Positions 40,207-48,740 of a DNA stretch of 64,000 bases are shown here, piece by piece (positions within the stretch are counted from its first letter, which is position 1; each line of letters opens with the position of its first letter). Location of the stretch: the NCBI RefSeq assembly GCF_000413475.1, contig NZ_ATFK01000001.1, positions 124,001-188,000 of the forward strand, given 5' to 3'. The translations under genes and the position numbers were made by a program. The stretch comes from Streptococcus intermedius SK54 = ATCC 27335. GTDB lineage: Bacteria > Bacillota > Bacilli > Lactobacillales > Streptococcaceae. The notes beneath the pieces are model-generated. The model was not told the origin of the DNA and ran no database searches. It saw only the letters and a program-made list of their open reading frames with translations.

Positions 40207-40335
40207 AATGAGTTGGACAGAAATCAAGATTCTCATAGAAACTGGATTTCGTTGTCCTGTTTCGCACAGTTGAGTAGGGCTATAAAAGTTGATTTGTCAA
40301 CGTATTAGATCCTACTCAATCACTGCATCTTGTAA
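40207..40335 (-). repeat. Structured intergenic repeat, copy B (inverted)
   Basis: Two hairpins: GGACA (40215) with TGTCC (40253), and TTGAGTA (40270) with TACTCAA (40313). The complement strand aligns with 19986-20110 over both hairpins and the flank (ACAA-ATGCA before TTGAGTA). It is the same element in inverse orientation, directly after ileS. Confidence 0.65.
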
Positions 40336-40349
40336 TTATAGAAATAAAG

Positions 40350-40446
40350 AAAGCTGAACTCTTTTGAACGGTATTCCAAAAGTTAGACATAAAATTTTGG
40401 GGGTGCCGTTCATTCTTTTGTCTCAGCTTTTTTTGTTTTTAAAGCT
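40350..40446 (+). terminator. Very long hairpin terminator after ileS, possibly an IS-derived relic
   Basis: Outer stem AAAGCTGA (40350) with TCAGCTTT (40433), inner stem GAACGGTA (40366) with TGCCGTTC (40404) and CCAAAA with TTTTGG, followed by seven T. The arms CCAAAAGTTAGACAT and TTTTGGGGG resemble the two ends of an IS3-family element joined with nothing between. Confidence 0.5.
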
Positions 40447-41160
40447 GCAATTACAGCTGATGCATATTATATTGATTTCATTGAGAATTTTCTAATTTCT
40501 TAAAAATAATCCCTAATTGGAAGAGTTCAGAAGGAGTCAGACTTTTCGTAACAGACTAAATAGAAATCGTTTCAAATCCAATCAATCAGTTGTAGAGTAG
40601 GGCTCTCTTTGTCATGGAAAGCGCTTTAAATTTCTAGTTTGGAGAGTTTATTTTCTTTACGGTAAATCCTTTTTTTCATTCATTTTTTAAGGAAATGTCT
40701 CAGTGCTGCTTTATTAATTTTTGCTATAGAGGAAAGTTGAGACTGATTCAGTCTTTTGTGTGCGACAATGTAGATAAGTATAAGAAAGAGGTTAATAATC
40801 ATCTGAATTGTATTGGCCGACTTTATGCTTATGATTCATTATAATTTTTGAGACAAACCATGTCCATTTGATGAAAGAATAACGATAGTTCATAAAAAGC
40901 TCAATGTATAATTGAATTGATAATTCTTTCTAATAAAAGAAGAGAGTGCCGGATGCCGCAAGAATAGGTTGTTGGTTTGTATGAAAAGTTTGAATCTGAA
41001 GTTGTTAGCGAACCCTTTATCTTAGAATTCTGAATCCATGTCACTATGATATATACGCAAGAAAGAAAAATAAAATATTTTTTCAAACTATGGAATAAAA
41101 GTACATCTTCTTAAAAATAATTTGAGTCATTTTTAGAAAAGCACTCATTTTTCTTAGAAA
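40447..41160. other. Gene-free stretch with degraded coding traces
   Basis: No intact gene. On the minus strand around 40680-40860 a frame reads pieces such as TIQMIINLFLILIYIVAHKR and INKAALRHFLKK between stops, suggesting an old pseudogene I cannot identify. A minus-strand frame at 40901-41086 has only a TTG start and no binding site and is not called. Confidence 0.4.
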
Positions 41161-41191
41161 ATATGGTAGAATAGCTGAGAGGAGGAACAGT

Positions 41192-42316
41192 ATGTTTCAT
41201 AAAAGTAAGTTATTTTTTTGGACAACAGAAGTATTATTACTGACAATTATCTTTTTTATCTGGCGACAAATGGAAGGTCTGATTTCCCCTTTTGTAAGTG
41301 TTTTAAATACGGTGTTAATTCCTTTTCTAATCGCAGGTTTTTTATATTATGTCACCAATCCCTTAGTGAAATTTTTAGAAAAAGAACTGAAAATTAAACG
41401 GATTTTTGGTATTTTAATTACCTTAGTGCTTTTGTTTGGAATTATCGCTTTAGGCATTATTTATCTTTTACCCATTTTAATTACGCAATTGACGAGCCTG
41501 ATTTCTTCTAGTCAAAATGTTTATGGAGAATTGCAAAATTGGGTTAATCAGCTGTCGCGGCATTCTCTCTTTCAAAATATAAATGTCCAATCTATTATTA
41601 AGCAATTAAATTTGTCTTATGTAGATATTTTGCAAAATATTTTAAATAGTGTCACTAATAGTCTGGGAAGCGTCGTTTCAGCGGTCGTGAATACATTGTT
41701 GATTCTCATCATGACACCTATCTTTTTGGTCTATTTCCTGATTGATGGAAACAAATTACTTCCCATGTTAGAAAGAACTGTTCTGAAGCGAGATAAACTC
41801 AATATCACTAAATTATTGACTAGTCTAAACACAACGATTGCTCGCTACATTAGTGGAATTTCGATTGATGCTTTTATTATTGGAACATTGGCATTTATTG
41901 GATATAGTGTCATTGGTCTGAAATATGCTTTGATCTTTGCTATATTTTCTATGATTGCCAATCTCATTCCTTATGTGGGACCGAGTATTGGTTTGATTCC
42001 GATGATTATCACTTATTTGATTGCAGATCCGAAAAAAATGGCGATTGCAGTTCTTTATATGTTGATTGTACAGCAAATTGATGGAAACATTCTCTATCCA
42101 CGGATTGTAGGTGGTGTGATGAAGGTGCACCCCATTACCATTATGGTACTCTTACTTTTGTCAAGTAATATTTATGGGATTGTTGGGATGATTGTAGCGA
42201 TTCCAATTTATTCTATTTTGAAAGAAATTGCGAAGTTCTTAGCAAATTTATATGATAATCACCGATCAGCACAGGAGCAAAAGAAAAATGAAGAGTACGG
42301 AATTATCAATAAATAA
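41192..42316 (+). CDS. AI-2E transporter (PerM/YdiK) family permease
   Basis: The product is 374 aa with about eight membrane helices: two at the N-terminus, an extracellular coiled stretch (about 95-150), and the C-terminal group including the family block PYVGPSIGLIPMIITYLIA and QQIDGNILYPRIVGGVMKVHP. The family exports various small molecules or ions; the AI-2 link was shown for TqsA only. GGAGGAAC precedes the ATG. Confidence 0.85.
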   Translation: MFHKSKLFFWTTEVLLLTIIFFIWRQMEGLISPFVSVLNTVLIPFLIAGFLYYVTNPLVKFLEKELKIKRIFGILITLVLLFGIIALGIIYLLPILITQLTSLISSSQNVYGELQNWVNQLSRHSLFQNINVQSIIKQLNLSYVDILQNILNSVTNSLGSVVSAVVNTLLILIMTPIFLVYFLIDGNKLLPMLERTVLKRDKLNITKLLTSLNTTIARYISGISIDAFIIGTLAFIGYSVIGLKYALIFAIFSMIANLIPYVGPSIGLIPMIITYLIADPKKMAIAVLYMLIVQQIDGNILYPRIVGGVMKVHPITIMVLLLLSSNIYGIVGMIVAIPIYSILKEIAKFLANLYDNHRSAQEQKKNEEYGIINK

Positions 42317-42460
42317 GAGTGGGATAGTAACTGACTTTATGTTTTGAAAGATAATAGAAAAGTCAGAAGAACTGTGTCCGAATGGTTTTAATAATAAATT
42401 TAGAGGAGTGGGCTCGAACTAAATGTAGCAAAAATTTAGTTCAAAGTTCTACTCCTTTTT
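42317..42460 (+). repeat. GAGTGGG-type intergenic hairpin, also a terminator
   Basis: AGTGGGATAG begins right after the permease stop. At 42403-42451 GGAGTGGGCTCGAACTAAAT pairs with ATTTAGTTCAAAGTTCTACTCC and a T-run follows. Its base (GGAGTGGG...CTACTCC) is like that of the second hairpin of repeat copy A. Confidence 0.5.
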
Positions 42461-42500
42461 CTTTTAAATACGTTTTATTAAAACTAAAAATGTATTTTTA

Positions 42501-42509
42501 TGCTAAAAT
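42501..42509 (+). promoter_or_regulatory. Extended -10 promoter of pckA
   Basis: TGC-TAAAAT, followed at 42525 by the strong binding site AAAGGAGGT. Confidence 0.5.
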
Positions 42510-42538
42510 AGAACTAATAAGATAAAGGAGGTACACTT

Positions 42539-44185
42539 ATGGTAACACGTCGTAAATATTCTCCGCAGGAGATCAGAAGAGATTCTTCTTATTTTTCTCC
42601 TTTAAAGGCAATGATTGAAACAGCTTTTTATGAAAATCAGGTTGTTGCAATAAAAACAGTGGAAGAAGCCTATCAATTAGCTTCTACAGCTGCTGGAACA
42701 GTTGTCCTAGATATGCCTGTGATTCATACAAAGGAACTGGGATTGCCTTCTTATGCACGCGTTTTATTAACAAATTCTGGAGCAGTTGTTGGTCGAACGG
42801 CTGAGGCTCGACGGATTTTTGGTAGAGACAGTGAGGAAGATGAGCAGTTGCTGTCAATTATACGAAGTGCAATTTATCAGGCTCATCATCGAAAATTTTA
42901 TAAGGCAGATGCAGTTGTCGGACTTGATGAAGCTTTTATGGCTTGTGCTCATCTCATGGTTCCCGAGGATGAAATCAATAATTTGTATTCATGGCTTTTA
43001 AATTTCCAAATTTTAGATGAAGAATTTAAAAATCGGTTGAGAGCTTCTAAAAAGTATGATGAAAATGATATATTTGTCTTTTTTGATCCAAAATGGAAAC
43101 ATCCAGATTATCCTAAAGGGCTGGTTTACTTTGATACTCAGCATAATTGTGCTGTTATTCTGGGCTTAAATTACTTTGGTGAGTTAAAAAAAGCAACCTT
43201 AACCTTAGCTTGGGCAACAGCTGCTAGAAATGGTTATGTGGCGTGTCATGGTGGTTTAAAAATTTTCAAACGAGAAGCTGAGAAACAAGACTATGTAGCG
43301 TCCTTCTTTGGTTTATCTGGTTCAGGGAAGTCCACACTGACTCATGCCAAACATAATGGAAAATACGATATCAAGGTTTTGCATGATGATGCCTTTATCA
43401 TTTCTGTAAAAGATGGCTCGTCCATTGCTTTGGAACCATCCTACTTTGATAAAACGAATGATTATCCAATTGGACATAAGGAACAAGATTTCTTTGTGAC
43501 CGTTCAGAATTGTGGTGTGACACTAGATGACAATGGATTAAAAAAATTAGTGACAGAAGATATTCGAAACGGAAATGGTCGGACAGTCAAGTCTCGTTTT
43601 GCAACGCCAAATCGGGTCGATCGAATTGATGAGCCAATTCAAGCTATTTTTTGGATTATGAAAGATGATTCCCTCCCACCTTTGGTGAAAATCAATGATC
43701 CACTGATGGCTTCTACGATGGGATGTACTTTGATGACTAAGCGTTCTAACGCCGAAAATGTGACTGGTAAGCATGATGATTTGGTGATTGAGCCATATGC
43801 TAATCCATTTAGAGTATATCCGTTGGTGGAAGACTATCGGAAATTTCGTAGCCTTTTTGAATCTGGTGTCGACTGCTATATCATCAATACTGGATTTTAT
43901 ATGGGAAAAGGAATTTCAAAAGAGACTAGTCTGAGTATTATTGAAAAAATTGTTGATCAAGAGGCAATTTTCAAACCATTTGGCTCGTTGGAAGGTTTTG
44001 AATATATGGAATGTGAAGGCTATCCTATTCCAAAGTTTGACGCTTGCTACAAACAGTTGCTTAGAGAAAGAATGCAGGTACGGTTAAATTTTTTGCTTGC
44101 GTTTAACCAAAAATACCCTAAAACGGCACTTCCTGTTGATGCAATCTCACGATTGGAAGTAGTACTGCAAAATTTAGAATCCTAA
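42539..44185 (+). CDS. pckA: Phosphoenolpyruvate carboxykinase (ATP type)
   Basis: The product is 548 aa, in the range of ATP-type PEPCK. Visible motifs: kinase P-loop FFGLSGSGKSTLTH (usually GLSGTGKTT), the metal-binding VLHDDAFI, the substrate stretch NGNGRTVKSRF and VTGKHDDLVIEPYANPFRVYP. It interconverts oxaloacetate plus ATP with PEP, CO2 and ADP. Well-studied streptococci such as pneumococcus and S. pyogenes lack the gene as far as I know, so its presence hints at gluconeogenic or CO2-fixing metabolism here. Confidence 0.88.
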   Translation: MVTRRKYSPQEIRRDSSYFSPLKAMIETAFYENQVVAIKTVEEAYQLASTAAGTVVLDMPVIHTKELGLPSYARVLLTNSGAVVGRTAEARRIFGRDSEEDEQLLSIIRSAIYQAHHRKFYKADAVVGLDEAFMACAHLMVPEDEINNLYSWLLNFQILDEEFKNRLRASKKYDENDIFVFFDPKWKHPDYPKGLVYFDTQHNCAVILGLNYFGELKKATLTLAWATAARNGYVACHGGLKIFKREAEKQDYVASFFGLSGSGKSTLTHAKHNGKYDIKVLHDDAFIISVKDGSSIALEPSYFDKTNDYPIGHKEQDFFVTVQNCGVTLDDNGLKKLVTEDIRNGNGRTVKSRFATPNRVDRIDEPIQAIFWIMKDDSLPPLVKINDPLMASTMGCTLMTKRSNAENVTGKHDDLVIEPYANPFRVYPLVEDYRKFRSLFESGVDCYIINTGFYMGKGISKETSLSIIEKIVDQEAIFKPFGSLEGFEYMECEGYPIPKFDACYKQLLRERMQVRLNFLLAFNQKYPKTALPVDAISRLEVVLQNLES

Positions 44186-44273
44186 CCAAGCAATTTTCTT
44201 TTAACGCTCTCTATGCAAGAAGTCGAAAAGTATGCTATAATTAAGGTTACTTATATACGAGGAGAGAATATTC

Positions 44274-45614
44274 ATGGAAGACCCTAGCAGTCAGACTTTG
44301 TTACTGCAAGCTTTATTATTACTGATTTTAACGCTATTGAACGCCTTTTTTTCAGCAGCCGAAATGGCTATGGTGTCTTTAAACCGCGCTCGTGTGGAAC
44401 AAAAGGCTGAAGAAGGCGATGCAAAATATATTCGCTTATTGAAAGTCTTGGAAAAACCTAATCACTTTTTATCCACCATTCAAGTTGGAATTACTTTGAT
44501 TACAATTTTGTCAGGAGCTAGTTTGGCTAATACACTCGGTCGGGAAATTGCTTCTTGGATGGGAAATTCTGAGACAGCAAGAGCGATTGCAAGCTTCTTA
44601 TCTGTTGCCATTTTGACTTATGTTTCTATTGTTTTTGGAGAATTATATCCAAAGAGAATTGCTTTGAATCTCAAAGATGCTCTAGCAGTTCGTACAGCAC
44701 CAGTTATCATTTTCTTAGGGAAAATTGTCAGTCCCTTTGTTTGGCTTTTATCAGCCTCCACTAATCTGCTTAGTCGGATAACGCCAATGACCTTTGATGA
44801 TGCTGATGAGAAAATGACTCGTGATGAGATTGAGTATATGCTAACGAATAGTGAAGAAACCCTGGATGCTGACGAGATTGAAATGTTGCAAGGAATTTTT
44901 TCACTAGATGAGATGATGGCGCGTGAAGTGATGGTTCCTCGTACTGATGCTTTTATGGTGGATATCAATGATGATACCAAGGAAATTATTGAAAGTATTT
45001 TGAAGCAGAACTTTTCACGAATTCCAGTCTATGATGATGATAAGGATAATGTTATCGGGCTTATTCATACTAAGCGCCTATTAAATGAAGCTTTTATCAA
45101 TGGATTTGATAATATTGTCTTGCGAAAGATTTTGCAAGAGCCGCTTTTTGTGCCAGAAACGATTTTTGTAGATGACTTGTTAACAGAGTTGCGGAATACC
45201 CAAAATCAAATGGCAATATTGCTAGATGAATATGGTGGTATGTCTGGCTTAGTAACGCTTGAAGACTTATTGGAAGAAATTGTCGGTGAGATAGATGACG
45301 AAACAGACAAAGCTGAAGTAGAAGTTTATCAGGTCTCTGATCATACTTACTTTGTCCTTGGTACCATGAGTTTGAATGATTTTAATGAGTATTTTGAAGT
45401 AGAACTGGAAAGTGATGATGTTGACACTATTGCTGGTTATTATTTGACAGGCGTTGGCTCTATACCAAATGCTCAGGAACGTTTGAGCTATGAAGTAGCA
45501 AGTCAGGGCAAAAAGCTTATTTTAACCAATGATAAAGTGAAAAATGGACGTGTGACAAAACTCAAAGTAGAAGTCTCTGAAATAGTAGAAGAAGAAAAAG
45601 AAGTTGAGAAATAA
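44274..45614 (+). CDS. CNNM/CorC-HlyC family transporter-associated protein
   Basis: The product is 446 aa. The CNNM (DUF21) membrane domain (about 10-190: LLLILTLLNAFFSAAEMAMV, FGELYPKRIAL) is followed by two CBS domains (about 215-335, MVPRTDAFMVDI, MAILLDEYGGMSGLVTLEDL) and the CorC_HlyC domain. The family is linked to Mg2+ or Co2+ export and is often mislabelled hemolysin. A TGC-TATAAT promoter is at 44233-44241 and GAGGAG precedes the ATG. Confidence 0.9.
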   Translation: MEDPSSQTLLLQALLLLILTLLNAFFSAAEMAMVSLNRARVEQKAEEGDAKYIRLLKVLEKPNHFLSTIQVGITLITILSGASLANTLGREIASWMGNSETARAIASFLSVAILTYVSIVFGELYPKRIALNLKDALAVRTAPVIIFLGKIVSPFVWLLSASTNLLSRITPMTFDDADEKMTRDEIEYMLTNSEETLDADEIEMLQGIFSLDEMMAREVMVPRTDAFMVDINDDTKEIIESILKQNFSRIPVYDDDKDNVIGLIHTKRLLNEAFINGFDNIVLRKILQEPLFVPETIFVDDLLTELRNTQNQMAILLDEYGGMSGLVTLEDLLEEIVGEIDDETDKAEVEVYQVSDHTYFVLGTMSLNDFNEYFEVELESDDVDTIAGYYLTGVGSIPNAQERLSYEVASQGKKLILTNDKVKNGRVTKLKVEVSEIVEEEKEVEK

Positions 45615-45628
45615 TCTCAGCTTCTTTT
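45600..45628. terminator. Terminator between CorC gene and treR
   Basis: GAAGTTGAG, AAATAAT loop, CTCAGCTTC, TTTT. The left arm overlaps the last codons of the CorC-type gene. Confidence 0.65.
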
Positions 45629-45668
45629 AGTTTTTTAAAGTTGTGAAAGTGGCATTTCTGAAAGGTAG

Positions 45669-46382
45669 TTAGCGTTTTTGTCGCTTAGCAAAGTCAATAA
45701 AACGGAACTTTTCGAGTTTATGGCGACTATCTGTAAATTGAAATTGTTGTCCATCTGCAAGGTAAACTTTGGATTTGACAGAAACGACATGCTGGTCAGT
45801 TCCGATATCCATCAAGATTTGGTCACGGTTTGTAGCTGGATCAATCGTAATTTCTTTTTGGGCATAGGCAATGCGCAGTCCTAATTCTTCTTCTAAATAA
45901 GCATAAATCGATTGTTCTGCTATTTCTCTAGTTAAGGAAGGGACAAGAGTTTTATCAAGATAATCAATATCTAAAACAGAAGCGACATCATCGACTACTC
46001 TTTGGCGGACAATTCGCCATACCAGACGATATTCAGGAAAACCAGTGAGATTAGATAATTTTTTATCAACTGTAATTTTCTCTAATTGGATGAGATTAGT
46101 TTTAGAATTTATTCCATGCTGCTGCACGAGTTCTTGGTAGCTAGTCAGGTTGGAGACAGGAAAATCAATCTGTGCTTGTTTGATGACTTTAGAACCTTGT
46201 CCTCTTATTTTTTGGATGAGCTCTGCTTTTTGAAGTAAATCAAGTGACTTACGAATGGTGTCACGACTGACTTTGTAAGTTTGTACGAGTTCGTGTTCAC
46301 TAGGGAGATAATCATCGATCTGATATGTTTCATTTAGAATATCCTGTTTTAGGAGTTTGAAAATTTGTTCATATTTTTTCAT
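45669..46382 (-). CDS. treR: Trehalose operon repressor TreR (GntR/HutC family)
   Basis: The product is 237 aa. The winged helix-turn-helix (about 1-70) includes DDYLPSEHELVQTYKVSRDT and the UTRA effector domain follows (about 85-230). It represses treP/treC until trehalose-6-phosphate binds. I use the ATG at 46382, which has GTGAGGAA before it, not the upstream ATG at 46415. It is divergent from treP. Confidence 0.92.
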   Translation of the reverse strand: MKKYEQIFKLLKQDILNETYQIDDYLPSEHELVQTYKVSRDTIRKSLDLLQKAELIQKIRGQGSKVIKQAQIDFPVSNLTSYQELVQQHGINSKTNLIQLEKITVDKKLSNLTGFPEYRLVWRIVRQRVVDDVASVLDIDYLDKTLVPSLTREIAEQSIYAYLEEELGLRIAYAQKEITIDPATNRDQILMDIGTDQHVVSVKSKVYLADGQQFQFTDSRHKLEKFRFIDFAKRQKR

Positions 46383-46460
46383 GATTTCCTCACTTGTTTG
46401 GTTTTTAGCATACAACTAAATATATTTTATCAAAAAATGAGTCTTTTTTATACAAACAAC

Positions 46461-46511
46461 TTGCAGACATCTTTGAATCCGTTTACAATAAATGTATCAA
46501 TTAATTGTACA
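46461..46511 (+). promoter_or_regulatory. treP promoter and likely TreR operator
   Basis: TTGCAG, 17 nt, TACAAT (46484-46489). At 46493-46511 the imperfect palindrome TGTATCAATTAATTGTACA covers the expected start of transcription; GntR-type TreR proteins bind such TGTA...TACA sites. Confidence 0.55.
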
Positions 46512-46560
46512 ATGATGAAAAAAGAAGGAGAGTGTTAGGTCAAACCTAGCCACGTAGAAA

Positions 46561-48573
46561 ATGGGAAAATTTGAAAAAGATGCCAAAACGTTATTAGACG
46601 CTATTGGTGGTAAGGCAAATGTCTCAGCAGTTAGCCATTGTGCGACTCGGATGCGTTTTGTACTGGCTGATGAGAAGAAAGCAGATGTAAAAGCGATCGA
46701 AGCCATTCCGGCGGTTAAAGGAACTTTTACTAATGCAGGGCAGTTTCAGGTTATTATTGGAAATGATGTTCCAATTTTTTACAATGACTTCTCAGCTGTA
46801 TCAGGGATTGAAGGTGTTTCAAAAGAAGCAGCAAAAGCGGCTGCAAAGAGCAATCAAAATCCAGTGCAGCGTGTTATGTCAATGTTGGCAGAAATTTTCA
46901 CACCAATCATTCCAGCCATTATCGTTGGGGGGTTAATTCTTGGATTTCGTAATGTTCTTGAAGGAGTGCAGATTCAAGCATTAGGTCAAAAAATGGTTGA
47001 TGGAGTAGCTCAGTTTGCTAAAGATGGTACACCAGTTTATAATACGATTGTGGATGTTTCACAGTTTTGGAGTGGTGTTAACTCTTTCTTATGGCTTCCT
47101 GGTGAAGCGATTTTCCACTTTTTACCAGTTGGAATTGTTTGGTCGGTTTCTCGTAAAATGGGGACTAGTCAGATTCTTGGAATTGTCTTGGGAATCTGTT
47201 TGGTATCTCCGCAATTGCTCAATGCTTACTCAGTAGCTGGTACTCCAGCTTCAGAAATTGCCAAAAAATGGGTTTGGGATTTTGGATTCTTTACAGTTAG
47301 AAAAATTGGTTACCAAGCACAAGTTATTCCTGCTCTACTTGCAGGTCTGTCTCTTTCCTATCTTGAGATTTTCTGGCGGAAACGGATTCCAGAAGTTGTA
47401 TCTATGATTTTTGTGCCTTTCTTATCATTAATTCCGGCATTGATTTTAGCTCATACAGTTCTTGGGCCTATCGGTTGGACCCTTGGGCAATGGTTGTCAA
47501 CAGCAGTGCTTGCAGGGTTAACTGGTCCCGTTAAATGGCTCTTTGGTGCGATATTTGGTGCTCTCTATGCTCCGTTTGTTATTACTGGTTTGCACCATAT
47601 GACCAATGCTATTGATACACAGCTCGTTGCTGATACAGGGGGCACAGCTCTATGGCCAATGATTGCTTTGTCAAATATCGCTCAAGGATCAGCTGTATTT
47701 GCTTATTATCTGATGAATCGTCGTAGTGAACGTGAAGCACAGATTTCCCTACCTGCAACAATTTCTGCCTATCTTGGAGTCACAGAACCGGCACTCTTTG
47801 GGGTTAATGTGAAATATGTTTATCCATTTGTGGCAGGGATGATTGGTTCTTCTATTGCAGGTCTCTTATCTGTAACATTTAATGTTACAGCAAATGCTAT
47901 CGGAATCGGTGGGATTCCAGGTATCTTGTCTATTCAAGCGAAATACATGCTACCGTTCTTATTTGTCATGCTGGTGGCTATTGCAGTACCAATGATTTTG
48001 ACGTTCTTCTTCCGTAAGACAGGTGTGTTTACAAAAGCAGAAGATGAAAGTGTCAAATCCCCTCAAATTGAAGCGATTGATGAAGCAAAAGAATCTGCTC
48101 CAAAAGTAGATTTTGTGGAAATTAGCAGTCCGCTTGCTGGGGAAGTGAAAGAATTAAGCCAAGCAACTGATCCTGTTTTTGCACAAGGTGTCATGGGACA
48201 AGGTGTAGTGATTGAACCGAGCGAAGGTATACTTGTTGCACCAGTAAATGGAGTTGTGTCAGTTCTTTTCCCAACCAAACATGCTGTAGGAATCGTTTCT
48301 GATGAAGGTGTCGAGTTATTGATGCATATTGGTATGGATACAGTGAATTTAGAAGGAAAAGGTTTTGAAACTTATGTAGCTCAAGGTGATAAAGTCACTA
48401 TGGGAGATAAGTTGATTTCCTTTGATATGACAGCCATCAAAGAAGCAGGTTATGTGACAGAAACGCCTGTGATTATTACCAATCAAGATCAATTTCAAGC
48501 AGATGAACGTGGTCAACTTCCACGGAAGATTGAATGTGGTGATAAGCTAATGACAGCTACACGAATTGGCTAA
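46561..48573 (+). CDS. treP: Trehalose-specific PTS enzyme IIBCA
   Basis: The product is 670 aa. EIIB (about 1-85) has the phosphorylated cysteine in VSHCATRMRF. EIIC (about 105-480) has about ten helices, with GLHHMTNAIDTQL and VTEPALFGV. EIIA (about 520-670) has the active histidine in ELLMHIGMDTVNLEGKGF. It imports trehalose as trehalose-6-phosphate. The start follows from the conserved N-terminus MGKFEKDAKTLLDAIGGK; the best SD (AAGGAG, 46525) is 30 nt upstream with a hairpin between. Confidence 0.96.
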   Translation: MGKFEKDAKTLLDAIGGKANVSAVSHCATRMRFVLADEKKADVKAIEAIPAVKGTFTNAGQFQVIIGNDVPIFYNDFSAVSGIEGVSKEAAKAAAKSNQNPVQRVMSMLAEIFTPIIPAIIVGGLILGFRNVLEGVQIQALGQKMVDGVAQFAKDGTPVYNTIVDVSQFWSGVNSFLWLPGEAIFHFLPVGIVWSVSRKMGTSQILGIVLGICLVSPQLLNAYSVAGTPASEIAKKWVWDFGFFTVRKIGYQAQVIPALLAGLSLSYLEIFWRKRIPEVVSMIFVPFLSLIPALILAHTVLGPIGWTLGQWLSTAVLAGLTGPVKWLFGAIFGALYAPFVITGLHHMTNAIDTQLVADTGGTALWPMIALSNIAQGSAVFAYYLMNRRSEREAQISLPATISAYLGVTEPALFGVNVKYVYPFVAGMIGSSIAGLLSVTFNVTANAIGIGGIPGILSIQAKYMLPFLFVMLVAIAVPMILTFFFRKTGVFTKAEDESVKSPQIEAIDEAKESAPKVDFVEISSPLAGEVKELSQATDPVFAQGVMGQGVVIEPSEGILVAPVNGVVSVLFPTKHAVGIVSDEGVELLMHIGMDTVNLEGKGFETYVAQGDKVTMGDKLISFDMTAIKEAGYVTETPVIITNQDQFQADERGQLPRKIECGDKLMTATRIG

Positions 48574-48740
48574 AACAGATCATGAACAGGCTCATTCAGG
48601 AAGATGAATGGTTGTTAAAAGAGAATTAGTTAGCAATAGAATTCTTTTCTCTGATAAAGATAAAGTGTAAGCTAGTAACTATAAAAGGGGTGCGAGCGTG
48701 GGCTCCACCTCCTTCTTCTATAATTAGAAAAGGAAAATAA
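48574..48740 (+). other. treP-treC gap with a GTGGG-loop hairpin
   Basis: GGGGTGCGAGC (about 48686) can pair with GGCTCCACCTCC across a GTG loop, followed by TTCTTC. It may slow or end part of transcription between treP and treC. No gene is seen. Confidence 0.4.

Noticed and set aside
40901-41086. Minus-strand frame of 61 codons with a signal-like start
   Set aside because: The start would be TTG without a binding site, in a degraded region, and no family is recognised.
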